Source: Gammaproteobacteria bacterium (lineage in GTDB: Bacteria > Pseudomonadota > Gammaproteobacteria > Steroidobacterales > Rariloculaceae). From it: a DNA stretch of 5,424 nt. The position numbers and the translations under genes were made by a program. The DNA is taken from the NCBI GenBank assembly GCA_016927175.1, contig JAFGNC010000031.1, forward strand, positions 1-5,424, given 5' to 3'. Under the pieces are notes generated by a model, which was given only the letters and a program-made list of their open reading frames with translations, ran no database searches and was not told the DNA's origin. Shown here in pieces: positions 1 to 5,424 of the stretch (position 1 is the first letter of the stretch; each line of letters opens with the position of its first letter).

Positions 1-205
1 CGAGCGCTTTCCACGTCGCGACACAGTCCTCGCTGCGAAGGAATCCGCGGATCCGCGTCTCGCCCGCGGCGATCGCGCCCAGCATCAGGGCGCGATGCGA
101 TATCGACTTGTCGCCGGGCACCGCGAGCTCGCCGCCGACGCGGCTGACGGGCTTCGCCAGGAACGTCTCGCCGGGGCCGTGCGCGCCGCCATCCGGTGCC
201 GTCAC
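1..205 (-). CDS. aroA: EPSP synthase, N-terminal part (3' end outside window)
   Basis: 3-phosphoshikimate 1-carboxyvinyltransferase joins shikimate-3-phosphate and PEP to give EPSP, the sixth step of the shikimate pathway. Sixty-eight codons are visible from a GTG at 205-203 that overlaps the pheA TGA in a GTGA junction. After about 11 extra residues comes FLAKPVSRVGGELAVPGDKSISHR; K33, S34 and R38 align with the substrate-binding K22, S23 and R27 of E. coli AroA. The GDKSISHR form followed by GETRIRGFL and SEDCVAT resembles the class II or Pseudomonas/Bacillus-like group more than the E. coli GSKSVSNR form. No TyrA domain precedes it, unlike the TyrA-AroA fusion of pseudomonads. The rest of the gene, needed to assign the class, lies beyond the window edge. 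Confidence 0.93.
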   Translation of the reverse strand, partial: MTAPDGGAHGPGETFLAKPVSRVGGELAVPGDKSISHRALMLGAIAAGETRIRGFLRSEDCVATWKAL

Positions 206-1305
206 AGCACGGCCTTGGGGTATGCGCCGAGCACGCGGAACAGGCTCGCCTGTTTCTCGATCTCGGCGAGCGCGCTCCGGACGATGGACTCCTCGGCGTG
301 CCCGTCGATGTCGACGAAAAACACGTAGTCCCACTTGCGGCGGCGCGAGGGCCGCGACTCGATCCGCGTCATGTTGACGCCGTTGCGGGCTAGCGGTTCT
401 AGCAGGTGAAACAGCACGCCGGGCCCTTCGGTGCCGGTGGCCGATACGAGCAGCGAGGTCTTGTCGTCGCCGCTGGGCGGAAACGTGTTGCGGCCGATCA
501 CGAGAAATCGCGTCGTGTTGTCGGCCTGGTCCTCGACGTTGCTGAACAGGATCCTCAGGTCGTACACCTCGGCCGCCGCGTCGCCGGCAATCGCTGCCGT
601 GCCGTCCTCGTCCCGCGCCCGTCGAGCGGCCTCGGCATTGCTCGAGACGACGATCCGCTCGACGTCCGGCAGGTTCTGCGCCAGCCAGCCGCGACATTGC
701 GCGAACGACTGCGAATGCGAGCAGATCCTGCGAATCTGGCCGAGATCGCTCATCCTGCCCATCAGGTGCTGGTGGATGCGCATCTCGACCTCGCCGCAGA
801 TCTTCAGCGGCGACGTCAGGAACATGTCGAGCGTGTGGTTGACCGTGCCCTCGGTCGAATTCTCGACCGGCGCCACGCCGAAATCGGCGATGCCGGACTC
901 GACCTCGTGGAACACCTCGTCGATGGTCGGCACCGACAGCGCCCGCGCCGAATGCCCGAAATGCTTGAAGACCGCGGACTGCGTGAACGTGCCCTCTGGG
1001 CCGAGGTAAGCTACCTTCAGCGGCTCCTCCTGAGCGAGACACGCGGACATCAGCTCGCGGAAGAGCCGCACCATTTCCTCGTCCCGCAGCGGCCCGTCGT
1101 TGCGCTCGACGACCCGCCGCAGCACCTGCGCCTCGCGCTCGGGGCGGTAGTAGTCGGCCGTCTTGCTGAGCCCCTTGACCTCGCCGACCTGCTGCGCGCA
1201 GCGCGCCCGATCCGAGATCAGCGCCTGGATCTGCGCGTCGATCTCGTCGATCCTGCCGCGCAGCTGCTCCAGGGTCCGCTGCTGATCGTCGGTCTTCTTC
1301 GCCAT
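202..1305 (-). CDS. pheA: Bifunctional chorismate mutase/prephenate dehydratase (P-protein)
   Basis: The protein converts chorismate to prephenate and prephenate to phenylpyruvate, the committed route to phenylalanine. At 367 residues it has normal P-protein length and three domains. The AroQ chorismate mutase spans about 10-95; R16, R33, K44, R57 and E58 align with E. coli R11, R28, K39, R51 and E52, and Q92 with Q88. The YRPERE form (53-58) resembles Pseudomonas-type P-proteins rather than E. coli. The prephenate dehydratase spans about 97-275, opening with VAYLGPEGTFT, with PVENSTEG at 146-153, SHSQ at 196-199 and the catalytic TTRF at 264-267. The ACT domain spans about 283-360 and holds ESRP at 316-319, the phenylalanine-binding motif. 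The GAL-type motif reads GVL at 296-298. The start is ATG 3 bp after the serA stop. Its end overlaps aroA by 4 bp. Feedback inhibition by phenylalanine is expected from the ACT motifs. There is no leader-peptide attenuator in front because the gene has no upstream gap. Confidence 0.97.
   Translation of the reverse strand: MAKKTDDQQRTLEQLRGRIDEIDAQIQALISDRARCAQQVGEVKGLSKTADYYRPEREAQVLRRVVERNDGPLRDEEMVRLFRELMSACLAQEEPLKVAYLGPEGTFTQSAVFKHFGHSARALSVPTIDEVFHEVESGIADFGVAPVENSTEGTVNHTLDMFLTSPLKICGEVEMRIHQHLMGRMSDLGQIRRICSHSQSFAQCRGWLAQNLPDVERIVVSSNAEAARRARDEDGTAAIAGDAAAEVYDLRILFSNVEDQADNTTRFLVIGRNTFPPSGDDKTSLLVSATGTEGPGVLFHLLEPLARNGVNMTRIESRPSRRRKWDYVFFVDIDGHAEESIVRSALAEIEKQASLFRVLGAYPKAVL
213..216 (-). 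promoter_or_regulatory. aroA ribosome binding site supporting a GTG start
   Basis: AAGG on the minus strand, inside the last codons of pheA, lies 7 bases before GTG at 205-203. The only nearby ATG (minus strand, a few codons inside) is out of frame with aroA, so the GTG overlapping the pheA stop is the best start. Confidence 0.45.
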
Positions 1306-1308
1306 GCG

Positions 1309-2490
1309 TCAGCTCTCGATCACCGGCACGACTCTTACGGACAGAATACCCTTGACGTCACGGATGCGCTGCAGGGTCTCCTCGCTCGCCGGCCCGTCCA
1401 GATCGACGACGGTGTACGAGAGGCCGCCTCGCGACACGTTCAGCATGTCCGACACGTTGATGTTCTCGGTCGCGACCGACGACAGGATCTGCGCGACCAT
1501 GTTCGGCACGTTCAGGTGCGGGATCGCCAGGCGATCCGGCCGGTCTCGCGGCAGCACGGCCTCGGGGAAATTGACCGAGTTGCGGATGTTGCCCTGCTCC
1601 AGGTACTCCTTCAGGCTCTCGGCGGCCATTACGGCGCAGTTCTCCTCCGCCTCGCGCGTAGACGCGCCGAGATGCGGCAAGCAGATCGCCTTCGGGTGCT
1701 CCTTCAGCCTCGTCGTCGGGAAGTCCGTCACGTAGTGGCTCAGCTGGCCCGCGTCGAGCGCCTCGATTACGGCGTCGACGTCGACGACGCCCTCGCGCGC
1801 GAAGTTCAGCAGCACGGAGTTGCGCGGCAGCAGCTTCAGGCGGTCCCGGTTGATCAGGCTGCGCGTGTCGTCGTTCAGCGGCGTGTGCACCGTCACGACG
1901 TCGGCGCGCGTGAACAGGTCATCGAGATTGACCGCCTTTTCGACGCCGCGCGACATCTGCCAGGCACGCTGGACCGTGATCTTCGGATCGTAGCCGATGA
2001 CCTGCATGTCCAGGCCGAGCGCCGCGTTCGCAACCTCGACGCCGATCGCGCCGAGACCGACTACGCCGAGCGTGCGGGTCGGCAGCTCGAAGCCGACAAA
2101 CTGCTTCTTGCCCGCTTCGACGGCCTTCGACAGCTCCGCGTCGGTGCCGTCGAGCTTACGCACGTAATCCGCGGCCGGGATCAGGTTGCGCGCCGCGAGG
2201 AACAGCCCCGCGAGAACCAGCTCCTTGACCGCATTCGCATTCGCGCCGGGCGTGTTGAATACCGGCACGCCTCGTTCGCTGAGCGTGTCCACCGGTATGT
2301 TGTTGACGCCGGCCCCGGCCCGGGCAACCGCCTGCACGCTCGCCGGGATCTCCATGCCGTGCATGTTGTGGGAGCGCAGCAGAACGCCGTCCGGCCGCGT
2401 GATGTCGGACGCGACCTCGTAGCGCTCGCGCGGGAAGCGGCGCAGACCCGCCAGCGCGATGTTGTTCAGGGTCAGAATCTTGAAAGGCAT
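1309..2490 (-). CDS. serA: D-3-phosphoglycerate dehydrogenase, short type with C-terminal ACT domain
   Basis: The predicted reaction is NAD-dependent oxidation of 3-phosphoglycerate to 3-phosphohydroxypyruvate, the first step of serine synthesis. The protein has 393 residues. An N-terminal substrate-binding half (about 1-95) is followed by a Rossmann NAD domain (about 96-285) with GLGAIG at 145-150 and D168 ending the second strand, which favours NAD over NADP. R232 in NFAREGVVD and H273 in PHLGAS match the catalytic Arg and His of D-2-hydroxyacid dehydrogenases. The usual DVFxxEP segment carrying the catalytic Glu is replaced by YVTDFPTTR (253-261), a variant I recall from a divergent SerA-like group. 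An ACT domain spans about 320-393. H325, N327 and N345 align, with identical spacing, to the serine-binding H344, N346 and N364 of E. coli SerA, so inhibition by serine is likely. The longer type-I intervening domain is absent. Location next to serC supports SerA over PdxB or another hydroxyacid dehydrogenase. The enzyme name is well supported; activity is inferred. Confidence 0.9.
   Translation of the reverse strand: MPFKILTLNNIALAGLRRFPRERYEVASDITRPDGVLLRSHNMHGMEIPASVQAVARAGAGVNNIPVDTLSERGVPVFNTPGANANAVKELVLAGLFLAARNLIPAADYVRKLDGTDAELSKAVEAGKKQFVGFELPTRTLGVVGLGAIGVEVANAALGLDMQVIGYDPKITVQRAWQMSRGVEKAVNLDDLFTRADVVTVHTPLNDDTRSLINRDRLKLLPRNSVLLNFAREGVVDVDAVIEALDAGQLSHYVTDFPTTRLKEHPKAICLPHLGASTREAEENCAVMAAESLKEYLEQGNIRNSVNFPEAVLPRDRPDRLAIPHLNVPNMVAQILSSVATENINVSDMLNVSRGGLSYTVVDLDGPASEETLQRIRDVKGILSVRVVPVIES
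1313..1317 (-). promoter_or_regulatory. Weak pheA ribosome binding site
   Basis: GAGAG on the minus strand overlaps the last codons of serA and lies 7 bases before the pheA ATG (1305-1303). It is weaker than the site before serA. With only 3 bp between stop and start, pheA translation probably depends partly on coupling to serA. Confidence 0.4.
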
Positions 2491-2492
2491 GC

Positions 2493-3575
2493 TCAGGCCC
2501 TCCGCGCTTCGAAGTCGGCCATGAAGTCGATCAACGCCCTGACGCCCTCCTCCGGCATGGCGTTGTAGAGGCTCGCGCGCATACCGCCGACCAGGCGGTG
2601 GCCCTTCAGATTCGTCAGCCCTGCCGCCTTCGATTCCTCGAGGAACGCCTTGTCGAGCGCCGAATCGGCGAGCGTGAACGGGACGTTCATCCACGACCGG
2701 CAGTCCTTCCTGACCGGGTTGGCGTAGAAATCGGAAGCGTCGATCGCACCGTAAAGCAGATCCGCCTTGCGCCGGTTTCGCTCGGCCATGGCGTCGAGGC
2801 CGCCCTGCTCCTCTAGCCATTCGAAAACGAGCCCGGCCAGGTACCACGCGAACGTCGGCGGAGTGTTCCACATCGAGTCCGATTCCGCGGCGATCTTGTA
2901 ATCGAAAACGCCCGGCGTCTCCCGCCGCGCGCGGCCGACCAGATCGTCGCGCACGATCACGATGCCGAGCCCGGCAGGCCCGATGTTCTTCTGCGCGCCC
3001 GCGTAGATGATCCCGAAACGCCCGACGTCGAGCGGCCGCGACAGGATCGTCGACGACATGTCCGCGACCAGAGGGACGTCGCCGACCTCCGGTATCGAGG
3101 GAAACTCCACGCCGACGATCGTCTCGTTCGGCGTGTAGTGCACATAGGCGGCATCGGACGTCAGCTGCCAGGCTTCGGGGTCCGGTATCTCCGTATAGCG
3201 GCTCGATTCCGCGTCCGCGGCGATGTTGACGGTCGCATAGCGCGCCGCCTCGCCGGCCGCCTTCTTGCCCCAGCTGCCCGTCAGCACGTAATCGACGGTC
3301 GAGCCCGCAGGCGCGATGTTCAACGGCACGGCGGCGAACTGCGCGGTCGCGCCCCCGGCCGTGAACAGCACGCGATAGTTGTCCGGAATCCGGAGCAGCC
3401 GACGCAGCGCAGCTTCGGCGCGGGCGGCGCAATCGATGAAGTCCGCGCCGCGGTGGCTCACTTCCATGACGGACATCCCGCTGCCTTTCCAGTCGAGAAG
3501 CTCCGCCTGGGCTTTGCGCAGCACCGGTTCCGGCAGCATCGCCGGGCCGGCGCTGAAGTTGAATACTCGGTTCAT
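2493..3575 (-). CDS. serC: Phosphoserine aminotransferase
   Basis: This PLP enzyme transfers the amino group of glutamate to 3-phosphohydroxypyruvate, giving O-phosphoserine, the second step of cytosolic serine synthesis. In bacteria that make PLP through the deoxyxylulose-phosphate-dependent route it also acts on 3-hydroxy-4-phosphohydroxythreonine precursors. At 360 residues it has full family length. It starts with the typical MNRVFNFSAGPAMLP. The SHRG motif is at 40-43 with R42 expected to hold substrate phosphate or carboxylate. GGAT is at 74-77, and W102 is expected to stack on PLP. D172 in ADMSS should pair with the pyridine nitrogen. K196 in GAQKNIGPAG is the Schiff-base lysine. The C-terminal GHRLVGGMRASLYNA motif (325-339) is intact. 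The start is fixed by the canonical N-terminus and the AAGGA site upstream. It sits 28 bp after gyrA and 2 bp before the serA-type gene, whose product supplies its substrate. Confidence 0.97.
   Translation of the reverse strand: MNRVFNFSAGPAMLPEPVLRKAQAELLDWKGSGMSVMEVSHRGADFIDCAARAEAALRRLLRIPDNYRVLFTAGGATAQFAAVPLNIAPAGSTVDYVLTGSWGKKAAGEAARYATVNIAADAESSRYTEIPDPEAWQLTSDAAYVHYTPNETIVGVEFPSIPEVGDVPLVADMSSTILSRPLDVGRFGIIYAGAQKNIGPAGLGIVIVRDDLVGRARRETPGVFDYKIAAESDSMWNTPPTFAWYLAGLVFEWLEEQGGLDAMAERNRRKADLLYGAIDASDFYANPVRKDCRSWMNVPFTLADSALDKAFLEESKAAGLTNLKGHRLVGGMRASLYNAMPEEGVRALIDFMADFEARRA
2498..2503 (-). promoter_or_regulatory. Ribosome binding site of the serA-type gene
   Basis: GGAGGG on the minus strand lies inside the last codons of serC, 7 bases before the ATG at 2490. 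This strong site fixes the start. Because the next gene begins 2 bp after the serC stop, ribosomes finishing serC can reinitiate here. Confidence 0.75.
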
Positions 3576-3584
3576 GATCTCCCG

Positions 3585-3589
3585 TCCTT
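3585..3589 (-). promoter_or_regulatory. serC ribosome binding site
   Basis: AAGGA on the minus strand lies 9 bases before the serC ATG (3575-3573), within the 28-base gyrA-serC gap. A GGGAG (3583-3579) sits too close to the start to be the better choice. The gap (3576-3603) contains no hairpin followed by a T-run, so read-through from gyrA is expected. Confidence 0.6.
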
Positions 3590-3603
3590 GATTCTGTCGG
3601 GCG

Positions 3604-5424
3604 TCACTCTTCGTCGCCCGCGCCGGCGTCCCCGGCGCTCTCGTCTGCGCCCGCGCCCGCGATGTCGCCCGCTTCGCCCTGCGCGGTGCCTGCGTCCACG
3701 ATGTCGCCCGCCTCGTCCTGCAGCGCCTCGACGCGCTCGATGCCGACGAGCCGGTCCTCGTCGCCGAGCCGGATCAGCCGCACGCCCTGCGTGTTGCGGC
3801 CCAGCATGGAGATGTCCGCGACCGGCGTGCGCACCAGCGTGCCGGCCGAAGTGATCAGCATGATCTCGTCCTCGAGCGACACCTGCAGCGCGCCGATGAC
3901 GCGGCCGTTGCGCTCCGACGTCCGGATGCCGATGACACCCTGGCCGCCACGACCCTTGACCGGGAACTCCTCTACCGGCGTGAGCTTGCCGAAGCCGTTC
4001 TCGGTCGCGAGCGCGATCGGGCCCTCGGCCAGGATGCTGAGCCCGATGACCTCGTCGTCCGGCCCGCTGAGCCTCAGGCCGCGCACGCCGGCCGCCGTGC
4101 GCCCCATCGGCCGGACGTCGCTCTCGGAGAAGCGAATGGCCTTGCCCGAGCTCGCGAACAGCATGATGTCCTGCCGCCCGTCCGTGATGCGGGCGCCGAT
4201 CAGCCGGTCGTCGCCGCGCAGGTCGATCGCGATGATGCCGTTCGTGCGCGGCCTCGAGAACGCCGGCAGCGGCGTCTTCTTGACCGTTCCCCGGCTCGTC
4301 GCGAACAGCACGAACTTGTCCTCGTCGTACGACTTGACGGGCAGCACGGTGCTGATGCGCTCGTTTTCCTGCAGCGGCAACAGGTTCACGATCGGGCGGC
4401 CGCGGGAGCCGGGGCCCGCCTGCGGCAGCTGATAGACCTTGATCCAGTACACCTTGCCGAGGCTCGAGAAGCACAGCAGCGTGTCGTGCGAGTGCGCAAC
4501 GAACAGCTTGTCGATGAAATCCTCGTCCTTGACGCGTGCCGCGGCGCGCCCGCGCCCGCCGCGACGCTGCGCCTGATACGTCTCGACCGGCTGCGCCTTC
4601 GCATAGCCGGCATGCGACAGCGTGACGACCAGCGACGCCTCCGGAATCAGATCCTCGATGGTCAGGTCGTTGTAGTCCTCGACGATCTCCGTGCGCCGCG
4701 CGTCGGCATAGCGCTCCCGGACCTCCGTCAGCTCGTCGCGGATGACTTCCTGCAGCTTCTCGGGGTCGGACAGGATGTGAAGATAAAGGTTAATACTATC
4801 GATTATCTCACTGTATTCCTTCGATATCTTATCCTGCTCGAGCCCCGTCAACCGGTGCAGCCGCAGATCCAGGATCGCCTGGGCCTGGACGGTCGACAGC
4901 TTGTAGCCTTCCTCCGACAGCCCGCACTCCTCGGTCATGTCCTCGGGGCGCGTGTTCTCTGCGCCGGCCTTCTCGAGCATGGCGACGACGGCGCCGGGCG
5001 CCCAGTGCCGCGCACACAGGCGCTCGCGCGCCTCGGCCGGCGACGGCGACGCCTTGATCAGCTCGATGACCTCGTCGATGTTCGCGAGAGCGACCATCTG
5101 GCCTTCGAGGACATGGGCACGCTCCCTCGCCTTGCGCAGGTCGAACAGCGTGCGCCGCGTGACGACCTCGCGGCGGTGCCGCAGGAACGTCTCGAGCAGC
5201 TCCTTCAGCGTCAGCAGGCGGGGTTGGCCGTCCACGAGCCCGACCATGTTGATGCCGAACACACTCTGCAGCGGAGTCTGCTTGTACAGGTTGTTCAGCA
5301 CGACGTCGGACAGCTCGCCGCGTCGCAGCTCGATGACGACGCGCATGCCGTCCTTATCGGACTCGTCGCGCAGCTCGCTGATGCCGTCGAGGCGCTTCTC
5401 GCGCACGAGCTCCGCGATCTTCTC
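3604..5424 (-). CDS. gyrA: DNA gyrase subunit A, C-terminal part (5' end outside window)
   Basis: This is the DNA-cleaving and DNA-wrapping subunit of gyrase, which works with GyrB as A2B2 to introduce negative supercoils using ATP. The frame stays open to the window edge, so 606 residues are visible. By comparison with E. coli GyrA (875 residues), about the first 270-275 are missing, including the active-site tyrosine and the quinolone-resistance region. Visible residues 17-36 hold the conserved ELRDESDKDGMR segment, and 75-90 the RHRREVVTRRT helix. The long coiled-coil region follows to about 255. The C-terminal domain shows six recurring blades beginning near 267, 316, 372, 420, 470 and 521. 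The GyrA box QRRGGRG lies at 286-292 and is needed for DNA wrapping. The protein ends in an Asp/Glu/Ala/Gly-rich tail (about 567-606) containing a 13-residue repeat. Identity as GyrA rather than ParC rests on the intact GyrA box and gene context. An AT-rich patch lies at 4781-4833. Confidence 0.98.
   Translation of the reverse strand, partial: EKIAELVREKRLDGISELRDESDKDGMRVVIELRRGELSDVVLNNLYKQTPLQSVFGINMVGLVDGQPRLLTLKELLETFLRHRREVVTRRTLFDLRKARERAHVLEGQMVALANIDEVIELIKASPSPAEARERLCARHWAPGAVVAMLEKAGAENTRPEDMTEECGLSEEGYKLSTVQAQAILDLRLHRLTGLEQDKISKEYSEIIDSINLYLHILSDPEKLQEVIRDELTEVRERYADARRTEIVEDYNDLTIEDLIPEASLVVTLSHAGYAKAQPVETYQAQRRGGRGRAAARVKDEDFIDKLFVAHSHDTLLCFSSLGKVYWIKVYQLPQAGPGSRGRPIVNLLPLQENERISTVLPVKSYDEDKFVLFATSRGTVKKTPLPAFSRPRTNGIIAIDLRGDDRLIGARITDGRQDIMLFASSGKAIRFSESDVRPMGRTAAGVRGLRLSGPDDEVIGLSILAEGPIALATENGFGKLTPVEEFPVKGRGGQGVIGIRTSERNGRVIGALQVSLEDEIMLITSAGTLVRTPVADISMLGRNTQGVRLIRLGDEDRLVGIERVEALQDEAGDIVDAGTAQGEAGDIAGAGADESAGDAGAGDEE
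3607..3723 (-). repeat. 39-bp (13-residue) repeat units in the gyrA acidic tail
   Basis: Bases 3660-3681 and 3699-3720 match over 22 positions with mismatches at only two of the sites compared plus an exact 13-base core (3660-3672 and 3699-3711). The offset is 39 bp. In protein this gives consecutive 13-residue units, each with EAGDI (LQDEAGDIVDAGT, then AQGEAGDIAGAGA). A third, more diverged 13-residue stretch with AGD runs to the stop codon. The in-frame period suggests local duplication within a tail tolerant of length change. The third unit is uncertain because the composition is simple. Confidence 0.55.
4781..4833 (-). other. AT-rich, unusual-codon patch inside gyrA
   Basis: Only 16 of 53 bases are G or C (30%), against a strongly GC-rich surrounding gene. 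The patch encodes visible GyrA residues 198-215 in the coiled-coil region. It uses ATA twice, AGT twice, CTT twice, ATT and TAT, codons that are otherwise scarce in this window. The reading frame is intact and the flanking residues are ordinary GyrA sequence. Possible causes are a short recombination tract, selection on local codon speed or structure, or chance. Nothing in it forms a convincing promoter. Confidence 0.6.

Noticed and set aside
406..2568. 720-codon open frame on the + strand, antisense to serA and pheA
   Set aside because: It lies wholly opposite well-identified genes, its translation is an Arg/His/Asp/Leu-rich sequence with no recognisable domain, and long antisense frames are expected opposite GC-rich codons.
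2491..3432. N-terminal extension of the serA frame upstream of 2490
   Set aside because: The extension overlaps serC out of frame and is Arg/Gly-rich junk. The ATG at 2490 has a strong ribosome site and a canonical start of the dehydrogenase fold.
3576..3603. Terminator or promoter between gyrA and serC
   Set aside because: The 28-base gap has no inverted repeat with a T-run and no room for a full promoter; only the serC ribosome site is visible.
3138..3854. 238-codon + strand frame opposite serC and the gyrA tail
   Set aside because: The second half is Arg/Pro/Cys-rich low-complexity sequence caused by reading the GC-rich acidic-tail repeats backwards.
3572..4474. 300-codon minus-strand frame overlapping gyrA
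   Set aside because: It is an Arg/Ala/Gly-rich shadow of gyrA in another frame, with no domain and no independent start signal.
4776..4840. Possible internal promoter in the AT-rich gyrA patch
   Set aside because: GATAAT and TAGTAT look like -10 elements, but no TTGACA-like -35 sits 16-18 bases upstream, and the patch is more than 1.2 kb from serC.

Overview
The window is GC-rich chromosomal DNA carrying five genes on the minus strand. Read 5' to 3' on that strand they are gyrA (3' part), serC, a serA-type 3-phosphoglycerate dehydrogenase, pheA, and aroA (5' part). The order gyrA-serC-pheA-aroA is the well-known conserved cluster of gamma- and some betaproteobacteria. High GC and Pseudomonas/Xanthomonas-like protein motifs point to a high-GC gammaproteobacterium, but I cannot name a genus from sequence alone.

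Layout, high to low coordinate: 5424-3604 is the C-terminal two thirds of DNA gyrase subunit A, with tower/coiled coil, six-bladed DNA-wrapping domain and acidic tail. 3575-2493 is phosphoserine aminotransferase SerC. 2490-1309 is an ACT-domain phosphoglycerate dehydrogenase of the short, about 390-residue type. 1305-202 is the bifunctional chorismate mutase/prephenate dehydratase PheA. 205-1 is the first 68 residues of EPSP synthase AroA. Junctions are 28, 2 and 3 bp, then a 4-bp overlap, so the four biosynthetic genes look translationally coupled and read through from gyrA. No promoter, terminator, RNA gene, mobile element or CRISPR array is visible, and the + strand has no credible gene.

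The enzymes form two short routes. SerA and SerC make 3-phosphohydroxypyruvate and then phosphoserine. AroA supplies the chorismate branch, and PheA draws chorismate towards phenylpyruvate. Both SerA and PheA keep ACT-domain residues expected for end-product inhibition, by serine and phenylalanine respectively.

I see no undescribed system here. The points worth checking are: serA placed between serC and pheA; absence of the usual catalytic Glu context in that SerA; a sharp AT-rich, odd-codon patch inside gyrA; and a 39-bp repeat in the gyrA acidic tail.
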